A stretch of DNA of 64,000 nt from Alphaproteobacteria bacterium 46_93_T64 (lineage in GTDB: Bacteria > Pseudomonadota > Alphaproteobacteria > Sneathiellales > Sneathiellaceae), in the NCBI GenBank assembly GCA_002163135.1, contig MAAN01000041.1, forward strand, positions 219,635-283,634. Direction: 5' to 3'. This document shows positions 45,517 through 54,800 of this stretch, piece by piece. A model generated the notes under the pieces. The model did not search any database. It saw only the letters and a list, made by a program, of their open reading frames with translations, and was not told the origin of the DNA. The position numbers were made by a program, and so were the translations under genes. The stretch's first letter is position 1. Every line of letters starts with the position of its first letter.

Positions 45517-46527
45517 ATGTCTGACATTCATATGACTTTGGAAGAAGTTGGAGAGATTGCCCAGGCAGCTCTCGAAGGAGCTGGAGCCAGCGCCCAAAAT
45601 GCGGCATCAGTTGCCCGCTCGACAATGAAGGCTGAGCGTGACGGTATTCGTAGTCATGGTCTGCTATATGTCCCTATCTATGCCGAACATGTTGCTTGCG
45701 GGAAAGTCGATGGAATGGCTAAACCGGTTGTTGAACGTTCAAGGCCAGGGGCAATTCGCGTCGACGCTGCCTCTGGTTTTGCCCATCCGGCAATTGATGC
45801 GGGATGGCAGGCACTGAGTGAGGCTGCGCGGGAAAATGGTGTCGCCGCCATGACCATTTATAATTCCTATAATTGCGGCGTTCTCGGTCATCATGCTGAA
45901 CGTTTGGCGCAGGATGGTTTGCTGGGCCTTTGTTTTACGCATGCACCAGCTTCGATTGCACCAGCTGGTGGCAGAAAACCTGTGGTCGGCACCAACCCAT
46001 TTTCAATAGCTGTCCCGGACGGCAATGGCGATGCGCTTATCGTCATTGATCAATCAGCAAGTGTTATCGCCAAATCTGAAATTTTACTGCGGTCACGAAC
46101 TGGAATTCCGATTGAACCAAATTGGGCATTGGATCCTGATGGTAATCCAACTACAGATGCCAAGATCGCGTTAAAAGGGTCCATGGCCCCTTCTGGCGGG
46201 TATAAAGGATTCGGTATTGGGTTATTGGTGGAGATTATGGCGGCATGTCTGTCGGGATCTGTCTTGAGCAAAGATGCGAGCCCTTTTTCCGGCACAGCCG
46301 GAGGGCCACCGAAAACCGGTCAGTGCTTTATGGCTTTTGACACTTCAGCTTTTACCGGCTCTACTTTCTCGCAACAAGTTTTAGATCTTGCAGGTGCAAT
46401 TACTGATCAGGATGGATGCCGCCTACCAGGCTCTCGCCGACAGGATAACCGGAAAACTATTGAGCGTGAGGGTGTAAGTCTAGATGCAGAGCTCCATGAC
46501 CGTATCCGCCAGTATATTAAAAATTAG
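45517..46527 (+). CDS. Ldh/DpkA-family NAD(P)-dependent oxidoreductase
   Basis: 336 residues of the malate/L-lactate dehydrogenase (Ldh_2) family. The family marks are ERDGIRSHGLLYVPIYAEHV, with catalytic His in SHG, then AGWQALSEAARENGVAAMTIYNSYNCGVLGHHAERLA, GTNPFSIAVPDG and the MAPSGGYKGFGIGLLVEIMAA end. Members include delta1-piperideine-2-carboxylate/delta1-pyrroline-2-carboxylate reductase (DpkA), ureidoglycolate and 2,3-diketogulonate reductases. An imine reductase of the DpkA type would fit a route for a cyclic N-methylated amino acid. Begins 21 bases after the DUF3726-like gene. Confidence 0.83.
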   Translation: MSDIHMTLEEVGEIAQAALEGAGASAQNAASVARSTMKAERDGIRSHGLLYVPIYAEHVACGKVDGMAKPVVERSRPGAIRVDAASGFAHPAIDAGWQALSEAARENGVAAMTIYNSYNCGVLGHHAERLAQDGLLGLCFTHAPASIAPAGGRKPVVGTNPFSIAVPDGNGDALIVIDQSASVIAKSEILLRSRTGIPIEPNWALDPDGNPTTDAKIALKGSMAPSGGYKGFGIGLLVEIMAACLSGSVLSKDASPFSGTAGGPPKTGQCFMAFDTSAFTGSTFSQQVLDLAGAITDQDGCRLPGSRRQDNRKTIEREGVSLDAELHDRIRQYIKN

Positions 46528-46542
46528 TTCAATTTAATTGAA
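46528..46542. promoter_or_regulatory. Perfect 15-base palindrome after the Ldh gene, candidate operator
   Basis: TTCAATTTAATTGAA begins at the base after the Ldh stop codon and lies about 120 bases before the betaine-binding-protein start. Both halves match exactly around a central T. It may be an operator for the transport genes or a chance AT-rich palindrome. Confidence 0.4.
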
Positions 46543-46610
46543 TTAAACATAAATAGTTTCGATTTGCCTGAAGTTTATGTTTCGCTCATTCTAATTTCCA
46601 GCAGAGTATC

Positions 46611-46643
46611 AATGGGCCGCTGCGAAATTGGGACGGGCCCATT
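46611..46643 (+). promoter_or_regulatory. Leader stem-loop upstream of the betaine-binding-protein gene
   Basis: AATGGGCC (46611-46618) pairs exactly with GGCCCATT (46636-46643) across a 17-base loop, ending only a few bases before the TGGGAG ribosome site of the start at 46661. Its GC-rich stem stands out from AT-rich surroundings and could influence translation start or message stability. Confidence 0.45.
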
Positions 46644-46660
46644 ACAATGGGAGACTATTA

Positions 46661-47674
46661 ATGAAAAAAATTAGAAATTTAGCATTGGGAGCTATTACAT
46701 CAATCGGATTGATTGCTGCCGCTTCAATGCCAGCGGCTGCCGCGACTGAATGCGGTACCAGTGACAAAATTACGATTGCTGAAATGACCTGGTTGTCTGC
46801 CAGTTCACTTGCCTACATTACCGGTGCAATTCTGGAAGACGGCTATGGATGCAATGTTGAAATTGTGCCCGGCGATACCGTGCCAACAGCAACCTCCATG
46901 TTGACTAAAGGTAAGCCTCATATTGCGCCAGAATTGTGGGTTTCTACCGCGAGTACAATTTGGGATAAAATGATCGCAAAGGGCAATGTGTATAAAGCCA
47001 GCGACATTTTTGCCAGCGGTGGTGAAGAAGGCTGGTGGATTCCTGATTATGTTGCCAAAGCTAATCCAGATCTGAAGTCAATCACTGATCTAAAGGCAAA
47101 TGCTAAACTGTTCGCGGACATTTCAGATCTTGAAAAAGGCCGCTTGTACGGATGCCCTCCTGGTTGGGGCTGTGAGATTATCACGAATAATCTCTTCAAG
47201 GCGCTCGGCCTTGATGAAACATTCGAATTGTTTTCACCAGGTTCCGGTGCAAATCTGAAAGCATCTTTTGCTCGTCAGGTAACCCGCAAAAAACCAATTG
47301 TTGGTTATTATTGGGGACCAACAGATGTTATCGGTAAGTACAATCTTGTGAAGCTTGATATGCCTAAGCATGATGCAGAGAAATTCAAATGCCTAACCGA
47401 TAAAAATTGTCTCAATCCTGAAGTCACTGGCTGGGCCGTAGGTGAAGTTGCTGTCGCTGTTGTTACCGAAATGAAAACAAAGGCGCCAAATGTTGCCGAA
47501 TTTTTGTCAAAATTACAGGTTCCAAACGCAGAAATCAGCACCGTGTTGGCTTGGGGTGATGACAACAAGGCTTCCCCCGAAGAGGTCGCTACGTATTTTC
47601 TGAAAAATTACGCATCAATCTGGACAAAATGGGTTCCTGAAGATGTGGCTGCCAAAGTCAAAGCATCGCTTTGA
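46661..47674 (+). CDS. Glycine-betaine/proline-type ABC transporter substrate-binding protein (OpuAC/ProX family)
   Basis: 337 residues from the ATG at 46661 with TGGGAG upstream. Signal peptide (hydrophobic 9-25, cleavage after MPAAAA). The mature fold is OpuAC: KITIAEMTWLSASSLAYITGAILEDGYGCNVEIVPGDTVPTATSMLTKGKPHIAPELW, with Trp and Tyr residues likely forming the aromatic cage for a quaternary ammonium or sulfonium ligand. Several Cys pairs (for example CPPGWGCE and CLTDKNC) suggest disulfides. It heads a three-gene importer. The ligand could be a betaine, DMSP or a cyclic betaine; the cluster favours the compound degraded by the enzymes upstream. Confidence 0.87.
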   Translation: MKKIRNLALGAITSIGLIAAASMPAAAATECGTSDKITIAEMTWLSASSLAYITGAILEDGYGCNVEIVPGDTVPTATSMLTKGKPHIAPELWVSTASTIWDKMIAKGNVYKASDIFASGGEEGWWIPDYVAKANPDLKSITDLKANAKLFADISDLEKGRLYGCPPGWGCEIITNNLFKALGLDETFELFSPGSGANLKASFARQVTRKKPIVGYYWGPTDVIGKYNLVKLDMPKHDAEKFKCLTDKNCLNPEVTGWAVGEVAVAVVTEMKTKAPNVAEFLSKLQVPNAEISTVLAWGDDNKASPEEVATYFLKNYASIWTKWVPEDVAAKVKASL

Positions 47675-47685
47675 TTAATTTACTC

Positions 47686-47748
47686 CATGGCTTGTTTTAG
47701 TCCTTCAAGCCATGTCAGGAACGGATGAATTTCGTTATCCGTTCCTGA
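47686..47748 (+). promoter_or_regulatory. Two abutting perfect stem-loops between binding-protein and permease genes
   Basis: CATGGCTTG (47686-47694) pairs exactly with CAAGCCATG (47706-47714), and TCAGGAACGGAT (47715-47726) pairs exactly with ATCCGTTCCTGA (47737-47748). The two stems touch, and the second is followed by an AT-rich stretch ending TTTTA. They probably protect the binding-protein message or act as a leaky terminator that lowers permease and ATPase expression. Confidence 0.65.
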
Positions 47749-47829
47749 ATATATATTTTATACAAAAAAGCGAGCCTGAGATTTCTATCGTTGGGTTTCT
47801 AATAGCATCGTTGCAGATGGAGTTCAGGC

Positions 47830-48702
47830 ATGGCAGAAAACTTCCCCAAATTATTTGATACACGTTCTTTTCGTATCAATATGGATGATGGTTTTAACTG
47901 GATTGTTGCCAGTTATGGCGAAGCCATGGAGATCATGTTCCTCCCAATCCTCAAAGCGCTAATCGCCATGGAAAAGTTTCTTCAATGGCTGCCTTGGTAT
48001 ATTGTGCTGGCGGTTCTGGTTGCCTTGACGTATCTAGCCTGCCGCAGTTGGAAAGCCGCATTAAGTACAGGCGTGATGATGTTCTTGATCGGTGTTATTG
48101 GGATTTGGGACCCGGCAATGGCGACGATAGCCTTGATGATTACCTCTACGCTATTGGCCATTCTGATCGGCATACCGGTGGGCGTTCTTATGTCACGCTC
48201 CAACACCATGCAATCGATCACGTTACCAATTCTTGACATTATGCAGACCATGCCCATCTTCGTATATCTTATACCCTTTGTTATGATTTTTGGACCGGGC
48301 AAAATTCCAGCATTGTTGGCCACTATCGTATTTGCAATTCCTCCTGTGATCCGTCTGACCAACCTCGGAATTCGCCAAGTTGATGCAGAAGTGATTGAAG
48401 GTGTAACCGCCTTCGGTGCAACCACCAGACAAAGACTGATAACGGCGCAAATTCCACTCGCAATGCCAACCATAATGGCTGGTATAAATCAAACCACTAT
48501 GATGGCGCTTTCAATGGTTGTGATTGCCTCAATGATTGGAGCCGGTGGATTGGGGTATCAGGTACTTCAGGGTATCCAGAGGTTAGAAGTCAGTCGCGGA
48601 CTTCTGGCGGGGCTTGGCATTGTGTTTCTTGCCATTATTTTTGATCGCATTGCTCAGGCCTATGGTCGCCGCATGCAGCAACACCTCAATATCGGGGAGT
48701 AA
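47830..48702 (+). CDS. Glycine-betaine/proline-type ABC transporter permease (ProW family)
   Basis: 290 residues with about six membrane helices after a roughly 45-residue amphipathic N-part. The ProW signature is in LLAILIGIPVGVLMSRSN, PILDIMQTMPIFVYLIPFVMIFGPGKIPALLATIVFAIPPVIRLTNLGIRQVD, the EGVTAFGATTRQRLITAQIPLAMPTIMAGINQTTM coupling region and SMIGAGGLGYQVLQG. It starts 155 bases after the binding-protein gene, beyond two hairpins, and is followed by the ATPase after four bases. Confidence 0.9.
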   Translation: MAENFPKLFDTRSFRINMDDGFNWIVASYGEAMEIMFLPILKALIAMEKFLQWLPWYIVLAVLVALTYLACRSWKAALSTGVMMFLIGVIGIWDPAMATIALMITSTLLAILIGIPVGVLMSRSNTMQSITLPILDIMQTMPIFVYLIPFVMIFGPGKIPALLATIVFAIPPVIRLTNLGIRQVDAEVIEGVTAFGATTRQRLITAQIPLAMPTIMAGINQTTMMALSMVVIASMIGAGGLGYQVLQGIQRLEVSRGLLAGLGIVFLAIIFDRIAQAYGRRMQQHLNIGE

Positions 48703-48706
48703 TCCA

Positions 48707-49885
48707 ATGGCAAACAACCCTATCAAAATCAAAGTTGAAAACATCTATAAAGTTTTTGGCTCCGATCCTGCCGCAGTAATGGAATCTGTTAAAGCAGGGA
48801 TCAGCAAGAGTGAACTGCTGGAAAAAAATGGTCATGTTATTGGTGTGCGCGATGTCAGCTTGGATATTCCTGCGGGTAAAACCTTTGTGATTATGGGGTT
48901 GTCAGGTTCAGGCAAGTCTACACTCATCCGTCATTTCAATCGACTAATAGATCCAACTGCTGGACGTATTCTGGTTGATGGCGAAAACGTTATGGATATG
49001 TCTGAAGCAGAGCTTCGTGATTTCAGGCGCCATAAGATTTCAATGGTGTTTCAGCGATTTGCCTTGCTCCCGCATAAAACCGTTCTTGAAAATGTTGTTT
49101 ACGGCCTCCTTATCTCGGGCATGACCAAAGCTGAGGCGATTGAAAAGGGCATGCAACAGATCGACCTTGTTGGGTTAAGTGGTTTTGAGCATCGTTACCC
49201 AAACCAGCTTTCAGGCGGCATGCAACAGCGGGTTGGCTTGGCGCGTGCATTGGCAACAGATGCTGAAATTCTGTTGATGGACGAGGCTTTCAGTGCCCTT
49301 GATCCGCTCATACGAAACGACATGCAGGACCAGCTTAAGGAGCTACAATCGCGTTTGCAAAAAACCATTGTCTTTATTACCCACGATCTTGATGAAGCCC
49401 TGCGCATTGGCGATAATATTGCCATCTTGAAAGATGGTGAGTTGCGGCAGGTTGGAACAGCATCGGATATTTTGCTCAACCCGGCAGATGATTACATTGA
49501 ACGTTTCGTCCGTGATGTGAACCGAGCAAGAATTGTTACAGTTGGATTCGTTGCAGAGGCAGCAGCCAGCCTTCCTTTAAGTGACGTTTCAGAAAGTCGT
49601 TGTGTGAGTTTACTGAAAGACAATTCGGCTATAATCGTAACAAAAGATGGTCAGGCTAAGAAGATTATCAACCGTGACACACTCGCCCGAAATGGCTTTC
49701 AGGGCCTTATGTCAAATGGGACAGAGTTACAGGATCTGATCTGTATCAATCAGGATGCCACTTTGGAGGAAAGCTTCTCCTTGTTAGGAAGCAGCAATGG
49801 TATTGCCGTCGTCACCGACAACAAAACCCACCCGGTTGGTGTTATTACATCAGAAGCTGTGCTAAATGCCATGGCAGGGAAGTGA
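48707..49885 (+). CDS. Glycine-betaine/proline-type ABC transporter ATP-binding protein (ProV family)
   Basis: 392 residues from the ATG at 48707; longer starts lie within the permease gene. Walker A GLSGSGKST, the FQRFALLPHKTVLENVVYG Q-loop, signature QLSGGMQQRVGLARAL, Walker B ILLMDEAFSALD and switch His in ITHDLDEAL are all present. The leading IYKVFGSDPAAVMESVKAGISKSELLEKNG is the ProV-type insert. The C-terminal part (about 290-392) looks like CBS domains that sense ionic strength in ProV/OpuAA proteins. Confidence 0.92.
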   Translation: MANNPIKIKVENIYKVFGSDPAAVMESVKAGISKSELLEKNGHVIGVRDVSLDIPAGKTFVIMGLSGSGKSTLIRHFNRLIDPTAGRILVDGENVMDMSEAELRDFRRHKISMVFQRFALLPHKTVLENVVYGLLISGMTKAEAIEKGMQQIDLVGLSGFEHRYPNQLSGGMQQRVGLARALATDAEILLMDEAFSALDPLIRNDMQDQLKELQSRLQKTIVFITHDLDEALRIGDNIAILKDGELRQVGTASDILLNPADDYIERFVRDVNRARIVTVGFVAEAAASLPLSDVSESRCVSLLKDNSAIIVTKDGQAKKIINRDTLARNGFQGLMSNGTELQDLICINQDATLEESFSLLGSSNGIAVVTDNKTHPVGVITSEAVLNAMAGK

Positions 49886-49994
49886 CGCGAAAATATGTAA
49901 CGTCGCGGATTTGTGTTGTTCCATCCGACATCGTCTACTTTAATATTGCCGCTCAGTAGTCGACATCAGTGCGGGGCCTTTGAATATTGAAAAT

Positions 49995-50987
49995 CTAGAG
50001 TGAAAACCGTTTTCTATATTGGCCTGGGCTAACCCCGAAATGATTGCGAAAATGGTAGCGCAGACCTTCGACAGTCGGCACGCCAACGGCTTGGGCAATG
50101 TCATCGATGGAGGCTTGTGATGTTTCCAGAAGCGTGCGCGCCCGCATTAGTCTTTCCTGAATGATCCAGCGCCCCACCGGCATTCCAGTGAGTGTCGTGA
50201 ATTTTCTCTGAAAGGAACGAGTGCTCATGCCAGACAGGTTGGCCAGAGAAGATACGCTGTGAACCTTGTCGAGGTTTGACCTAATATGAACCAGCGTCGA
50301 GGATAGCCGGTGGGCCTCGTTCTCATCGGGCACAGGTTGTTCAATATATTGTGTTTGTCCACCCTGTCGATGCGCGTGCATAACCAAACGACGAGCGACT
50401 GAATTTGCAATTCGTGCACCGTAGTCTTTCCTGACGATATGCAGACACAAATCTATGCCTGCGGAACTACCAGCCGAAGTCATGATATCCTCGTCATCTA
50501 CATAAAGGCTATCTGGTTCTACAATGGCCTCCGGATACCTTGCGTCAAAATCGTGCACATACTTCCAATGTGTCGTAACCTTGCGCCCGGCAAGCAACCC
50601 AGCTGCCGCCAGAACATATATGCCAGAACAGATCGACACGATGCGTGTTCCTCTCTCATGCGCTGCCTGCAAGGCGCGGCACATAGATAAAGGAACGGCT
50701 TCATCTTTCCCCCGCCAACCCGGGACAACAATGATCTCAGCATCCTCAAGATCTTTCTCTGAACCCGACGCAGAAAACTCTAATCCACCCGCGGCCTGCA
50801 GAGGCCCATTCTCCAACGCGACCGATTGGAATGTGTACCACGCGCCCTCGATCTCAGGTCGGTGCAATCCAAAAATTTCTGCCACGATGCCAAACTCGAA
50901 GACACATAACCCGTTGTAAACTAGGGCGACGACTTTCTTGTGAGCTGCCTTATCTGTATTGGAAGATCGCTTTGGCATGTTTTCCAT
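49995..50987 (-). CDS. GlxA-type AraC-family regulator (FtrA-like)
   Basis: About 330 residues; the ATG at 50987 is used, with a GTG at 50999 and an ATG at 50978 as alternatives (the last has AGGA eight bases upstream). The N-domain (about 15-185) is DJ-1/PfpI-like: VVALVYNGLCVFEFGIVAEIFGL and RIVSICSGIYVLAAAGLLAGRKVTTHWKY, which contains a Cys at the nucleophile elbow. The C-domain is an AraC double HTH (SSLANLSGMSTRSFQRKF, ASIDDIAQAVGVPTVEGLRYHF). It closes the methylamine island on the right, convergent with the ATPase gene. FtrA-type relatives have varied targets. Confidence 0.85.
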   Translation of the reverse strand: MENMPKRSSNTDKAAHKKVVALVYNGLCVFEFGIVAEIFGLHRPEIEGAWYTFQSVALENGPLQAAGGLEFSASGSEKDLEDAEIIVVPGWRGKDEAVPLSMCRALQAAHERGTRIVSICSGIYVLAAAGLLAGRKVTTHWKYVHDFDARYPEAIVEPDSLYVDDEDIMTSAGSSAGIDLCLHIVRKDYGARIANSVARRLVMHAHRQGGQTQYIEQPVPDENEAHRLSSTLVHIRSNLDKVHSVSSLANLSGMSTRSFQRKFTTLTGMPVGRWIIQERLMRARTLLETSQASIDDIAQAVGVPTVEGLRYHFRNHFGVSPGQYRKRFSL

Positions 50988-51077
50988 CCTATTTGGCACT
51001 CCCCCATATAGCGGAATGTAAGTGGTGGCAATATATAGACGTTAGTTGAATTTTTACAATTATCAATTGGAGCTACC

Positions 51078-51467
51078 ATGAACCAGATAAACGAACTATC
51101 AGAAGCCATTTCGGTCTACCTAGACGCCATTTACTATTGTGATGTCGATAGATTGAACGAAATATTTCATGATAAATCGAGTCTGTTCGACGCTGATGAG
51201 GGAGAAATATTTGTTGATCCAATCGCCAGCTTTAAGGCAGATGTTGGACAGCGCCCCGCACCGGCAGGCATTAACCAGGCAAGACGGGATGAGGTCATTT
51301 CTATCGATTGGCTAAGCGACCTTAGCACGGTCGTTAAGCTGCGATTACAATCTCATGACAACGTGTTTGTTGACCATCTTTCATTCGTCAAAGGGCTCGA
51401 CGGTTGGAAAATCGTATGCAAAATCTGGCATTTGGAGGGAAAATCTGAAGTCGTGATCCTGAAATAG
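51078..51467 (+). CDS. NTF2-like (SnoaL/lumazine-binding-like) protein
   Basis: 129 residues of the cone-shaped NTF2-like fold: an N-terminal helix pair LSEAISVYLDAIYYCDVDRLNEIFHDKSSLFDAD, then the strand-rich VISIDWLSDLSTVVKLRLQSHDNVFVDHLSFVKGLDGWKIVCKIWHLE. The closing GWKIVCKIWH pattern is common to the Lumazine_bd_2 group. The gene diverges from the FtrA-like regulator with 90 bases between, so it may be its target. No catalytic function can be assigned. Confidence 0.72.
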   Translation: MNQINELSEAISVYLDAIYYCDVDRLNEIFHDKSSLFDADEGEIFVDPIASFKADVGQRPAPAGINQARRDEVISIDWLSDLSTVVKLRLQSHDNVFVDHLSFVKGLDGWKIVCKIWHLEGKSEVVILK

Positions 51468-51805
51468 ACCTACCGGACACCCAGCTGCTATAGGTTTTCG
51501 CCTGCTCTGGCAAACCTGGTATCGGTTGGGTGGCGCCTTAAAGAAAATGGTAGTCGGCACACCGGCGTAATAATTTCTGGGGCACTGCAACACCAATAGT
51601 TTTCGTGTCTTATCAACCGAAAACGTATTAGATTCGTTCTCGATGTAATTCCACCGCGTGCAACGCAATACACCGACCTTTACGTTAGATTAACCGTACA
51701 TGTTAGTTGTTTGTTAGAATATTACTAATATTACTGTTGATTGACCTGTTTTGTTTTTTTTCCTGCCTAAGGAGTTAAAGCAACACAATTCAAGAGGAGG
51801 GATAT
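51468..51805. other. Long upstream region of the adhesin gene, with direct repeats
   Basis: About 338 bases without a gene. AATATTACT occurs twice in tandem (51718-51726 and 51727-51735), and GTTAG occurs three times in the 40 bases before it. A strong AGGAGG ribosome site precedes the adhesin start. The AT-rich, repeated stretch may hold regulator sites for the adhesin; nothing more definite is seen. Confidence 0.4.
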
Positions 51806-54800
51806 ATGGTGGACCGCAATGGTGACGCACTAACTTCTGATGAACAATATCTTGCAAATAGCGGGGTATCTCCTACTCGCAAATCTCTTGCAGATAGAGT
51901 AAACGAACATAACCAGCAAAAAGCCGCCAGTGAAGAGGATCTTTCCCGTGGCAACATCCACAATGGTAGCCAAACAAGCTATGAGGGAATTGTGGAAACT
52001 GAGGTTTCTGAAAGCTCTTTCTCAGCCCCAACTCAGGAACAAATATTTACTCATAATGAGAGTGACGCATTTCAAAACTCGGAGAGGTCCAAGGTTGAAT
52101 TCGAAAACCAAACTGACAGCTCTTTAGAGATAAACCCTTTTGCTTTGACTGCTGATGCAGAAAATCAATTCGGAAATTATTCTCAGTATAATAATGAACA
52201 AAACCAAAGCCAAACCGAAGGGCTTTTAAGCGATACAGAGTTCGACAACCCTCTATTATCAGAGAAACAAGAACCTCAAAATACCCAACTATACAATGCT
52301 GCGCCAAATTCGGTCACCTTAAACACAAACTCAATCGGCGAAGACGCCGCCATTGGCGATGTGGTGGGCACGGTCACCGCAGTCGATCCTGAAAGCGGAA
52401 CGCTCTCTTACAGCCTTTCCGATGATGCTAGCGGCCTGTTCACCATTGATGCGTCAACTGGCGAGATCAAGGTAGCGACAGGGTTGGATTTTGAAACTGC
52501 AACATCACATTCGGTCACTGTTGATGTCTCCGATGGTACCAACATTACGCAAGAAATTTTTAACCTCAATGTAGGCGATGTGGATGAAGCTGCGCATTCA
52601 GTAGCCCTTGATACAAACTCAATCGATGAAGGTGCCTCAGTTGGGGATGTAGTAGGGACGGTATCCGCCACGGACCCGGAAAGCGGAACGCTTTCCTATT
52701 CTCTGTCAGATAATGCCGGTGGCCTGTTTAACATTGATGCCAATACGGGTGAGATCAAGGTGGCCGCCGGACTTGATTTTGAAACCTCAACAAGTCACAC
52801 AGTAACGGTGGATGTGTCGGATGGCACCAACGTTACACAAGAAACATTTACCCTCAATGTCGGCGACGTGGATGAAGCCGCGCATTCTGTAGCCCTTGAT
52901 ACCAACTCAATCGATGAAGATGCCTCGGTCGGAGATGTAGTGGGGACGGTATCAGCTACGGATCCGGAAAGTGGAACGCTCTCCTATTCTCTGTCAGATA
53001 ACGCCGGCGGACTATTTACCATTGATGCCAATACGGGTGAGATCAAAGTGGCAAGCGGCCTCGATTTTGAAACTGCAACCAGTCATTCAGTAACGGTGGA
53101 TGTGTCGGACGGCACCAACATTACGCAAGAAACTTTTAACCTCAATGTAGGCGATGTGGATGAAGCTGCGCATTCAGTAGTAATGGATACCAATTCAATC
53201 GATGAAGGTGCCTCCGTCGGAGATGTAGTAGGAACCGTAACAGCCACGGATCCTGAAAGTGGCACCCTTTCCTATTCGCTATCCGATAATGCAGGTGGTC
53301 TATTTACCATTGATACCAATACAGGTGAGATCAAGGTAGCGGGCGGACTTGATTTTGAATCCTCAACAAGTCACACGGTAACGGTGGATGTGTCGGATGG
53401 CACCAACGTTACGCAAGAAACTTTTAACCTCAATGTAGGCGATGTGGATGAAGCTGCGCATTCAGTAGCCCTTGATACCAACTCAATCGATGAAGATGCC
53501 TCCGTCGGTGATGTAGTGGGGACGGTATCAGCTACGGACCCGGAGAGTGGCGCCCTTTCCTATTCTCTGTCAGATAATGCCGGTGGCCTGTTTACAATTG
53601 ATGCCAATACGGGTGAGATCAAAGTGGCCGCCGGATTGGATTTTGAAACAGCAACCAGTCATTCAGTAACTGTTGACGTCTCGGACGGCACCAATGTTAC
53701 GCAAGAAACTTTTACCCTTAATGTGGGCGACGTGGATGAAGCAGCCCACTCTGTAGCTCTGGATACAAGTTCGATTGACGAAGACGCGGCCATTGGCGAT
53801 GTAGTGGGAACCGTATCAGCCACTGACCCTGAGAGTGGCACCCTTTCTTATTCCTTGTCAGATAATGCCGGTGGTCTGTTTACCATTGACGCCAATACAG
53901 GTGAGATCAAGGTGGCGGCCGGACTGGATTTTGAAACCGCAACAAGTCACTCGGTAACTGTTGACGTGTCAGACGGCACCAACATTACGCAAGAAACATT
54001 TGCCCTTAATGTCGGCGATGTGGATGAAGCTGCGCATTCTGTAGCCCTAGATACCAACTCAATCGATGAAGACGCCTCAGTTGGGGATGTGGTGGGGACG
54101 GTCTCTGCGACAGATCCTGAAAGTGGGACGCTCTCTTACAGCCTCTCTGATGATGCCAGTGGTCTGTTCACCATTGATGCATCAACTGGTGAGATCAAAG
54201 TCGCTGGCGGCCTCGATTTTGAAACAGAAACCAGTCATTCGGTCACAGTTGATGTCTCCGATGGAATCAACGTTACTCAGGAAACTTTTACCCTTAATGT
54301 TGGCGATGTGGACGAAGCGATGCATTCAGTAGTCCTTGATGATAGCAACATCGGGGAAGGCGCGGCCATTGGCGATGTGGTGGGCACGGTTTCTGCTACA
54401 GATCCGGAAAGTGGCACGCTCGCTTACAGCTTCTCTGATGATGCCAGTGGCCTGTTCACCATTGATGCCATTACTGGTGAGATCACGGTGGCAGCCGGAT
54501 TGGATTTTGAAACCTCAACTTCACATTCGGTAACTGTAGACGTATCAGACGGTACCAACGTTATACAGCAATCCTTCAACATCTCTGTGGGCGATGTGGA
54601 TGAAGCAGCGCATTCTGTGGCGTTGGATACCAGTTCAATCGATGAAGATGCCTCCGTCGGGGATGTGGTAGGGACCGTCTCGGCTACGGATCCGGAAAGT
54701 GGAACCCTTTCCTATTCTCTGTCAGACAATGCAGGTGGTCTATTTACCATCGATGCCAATACCGGTGAGATCAAAGTGGCAAACGGCCTCGATTTTGAAA

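Noticed and set aside
52408-53841. Several minus-strand open frames inside the adhesin gene
   Set aside because: They recur at the repeat period and mirror the same DNA; they are shadows of the repeats on the other strand.
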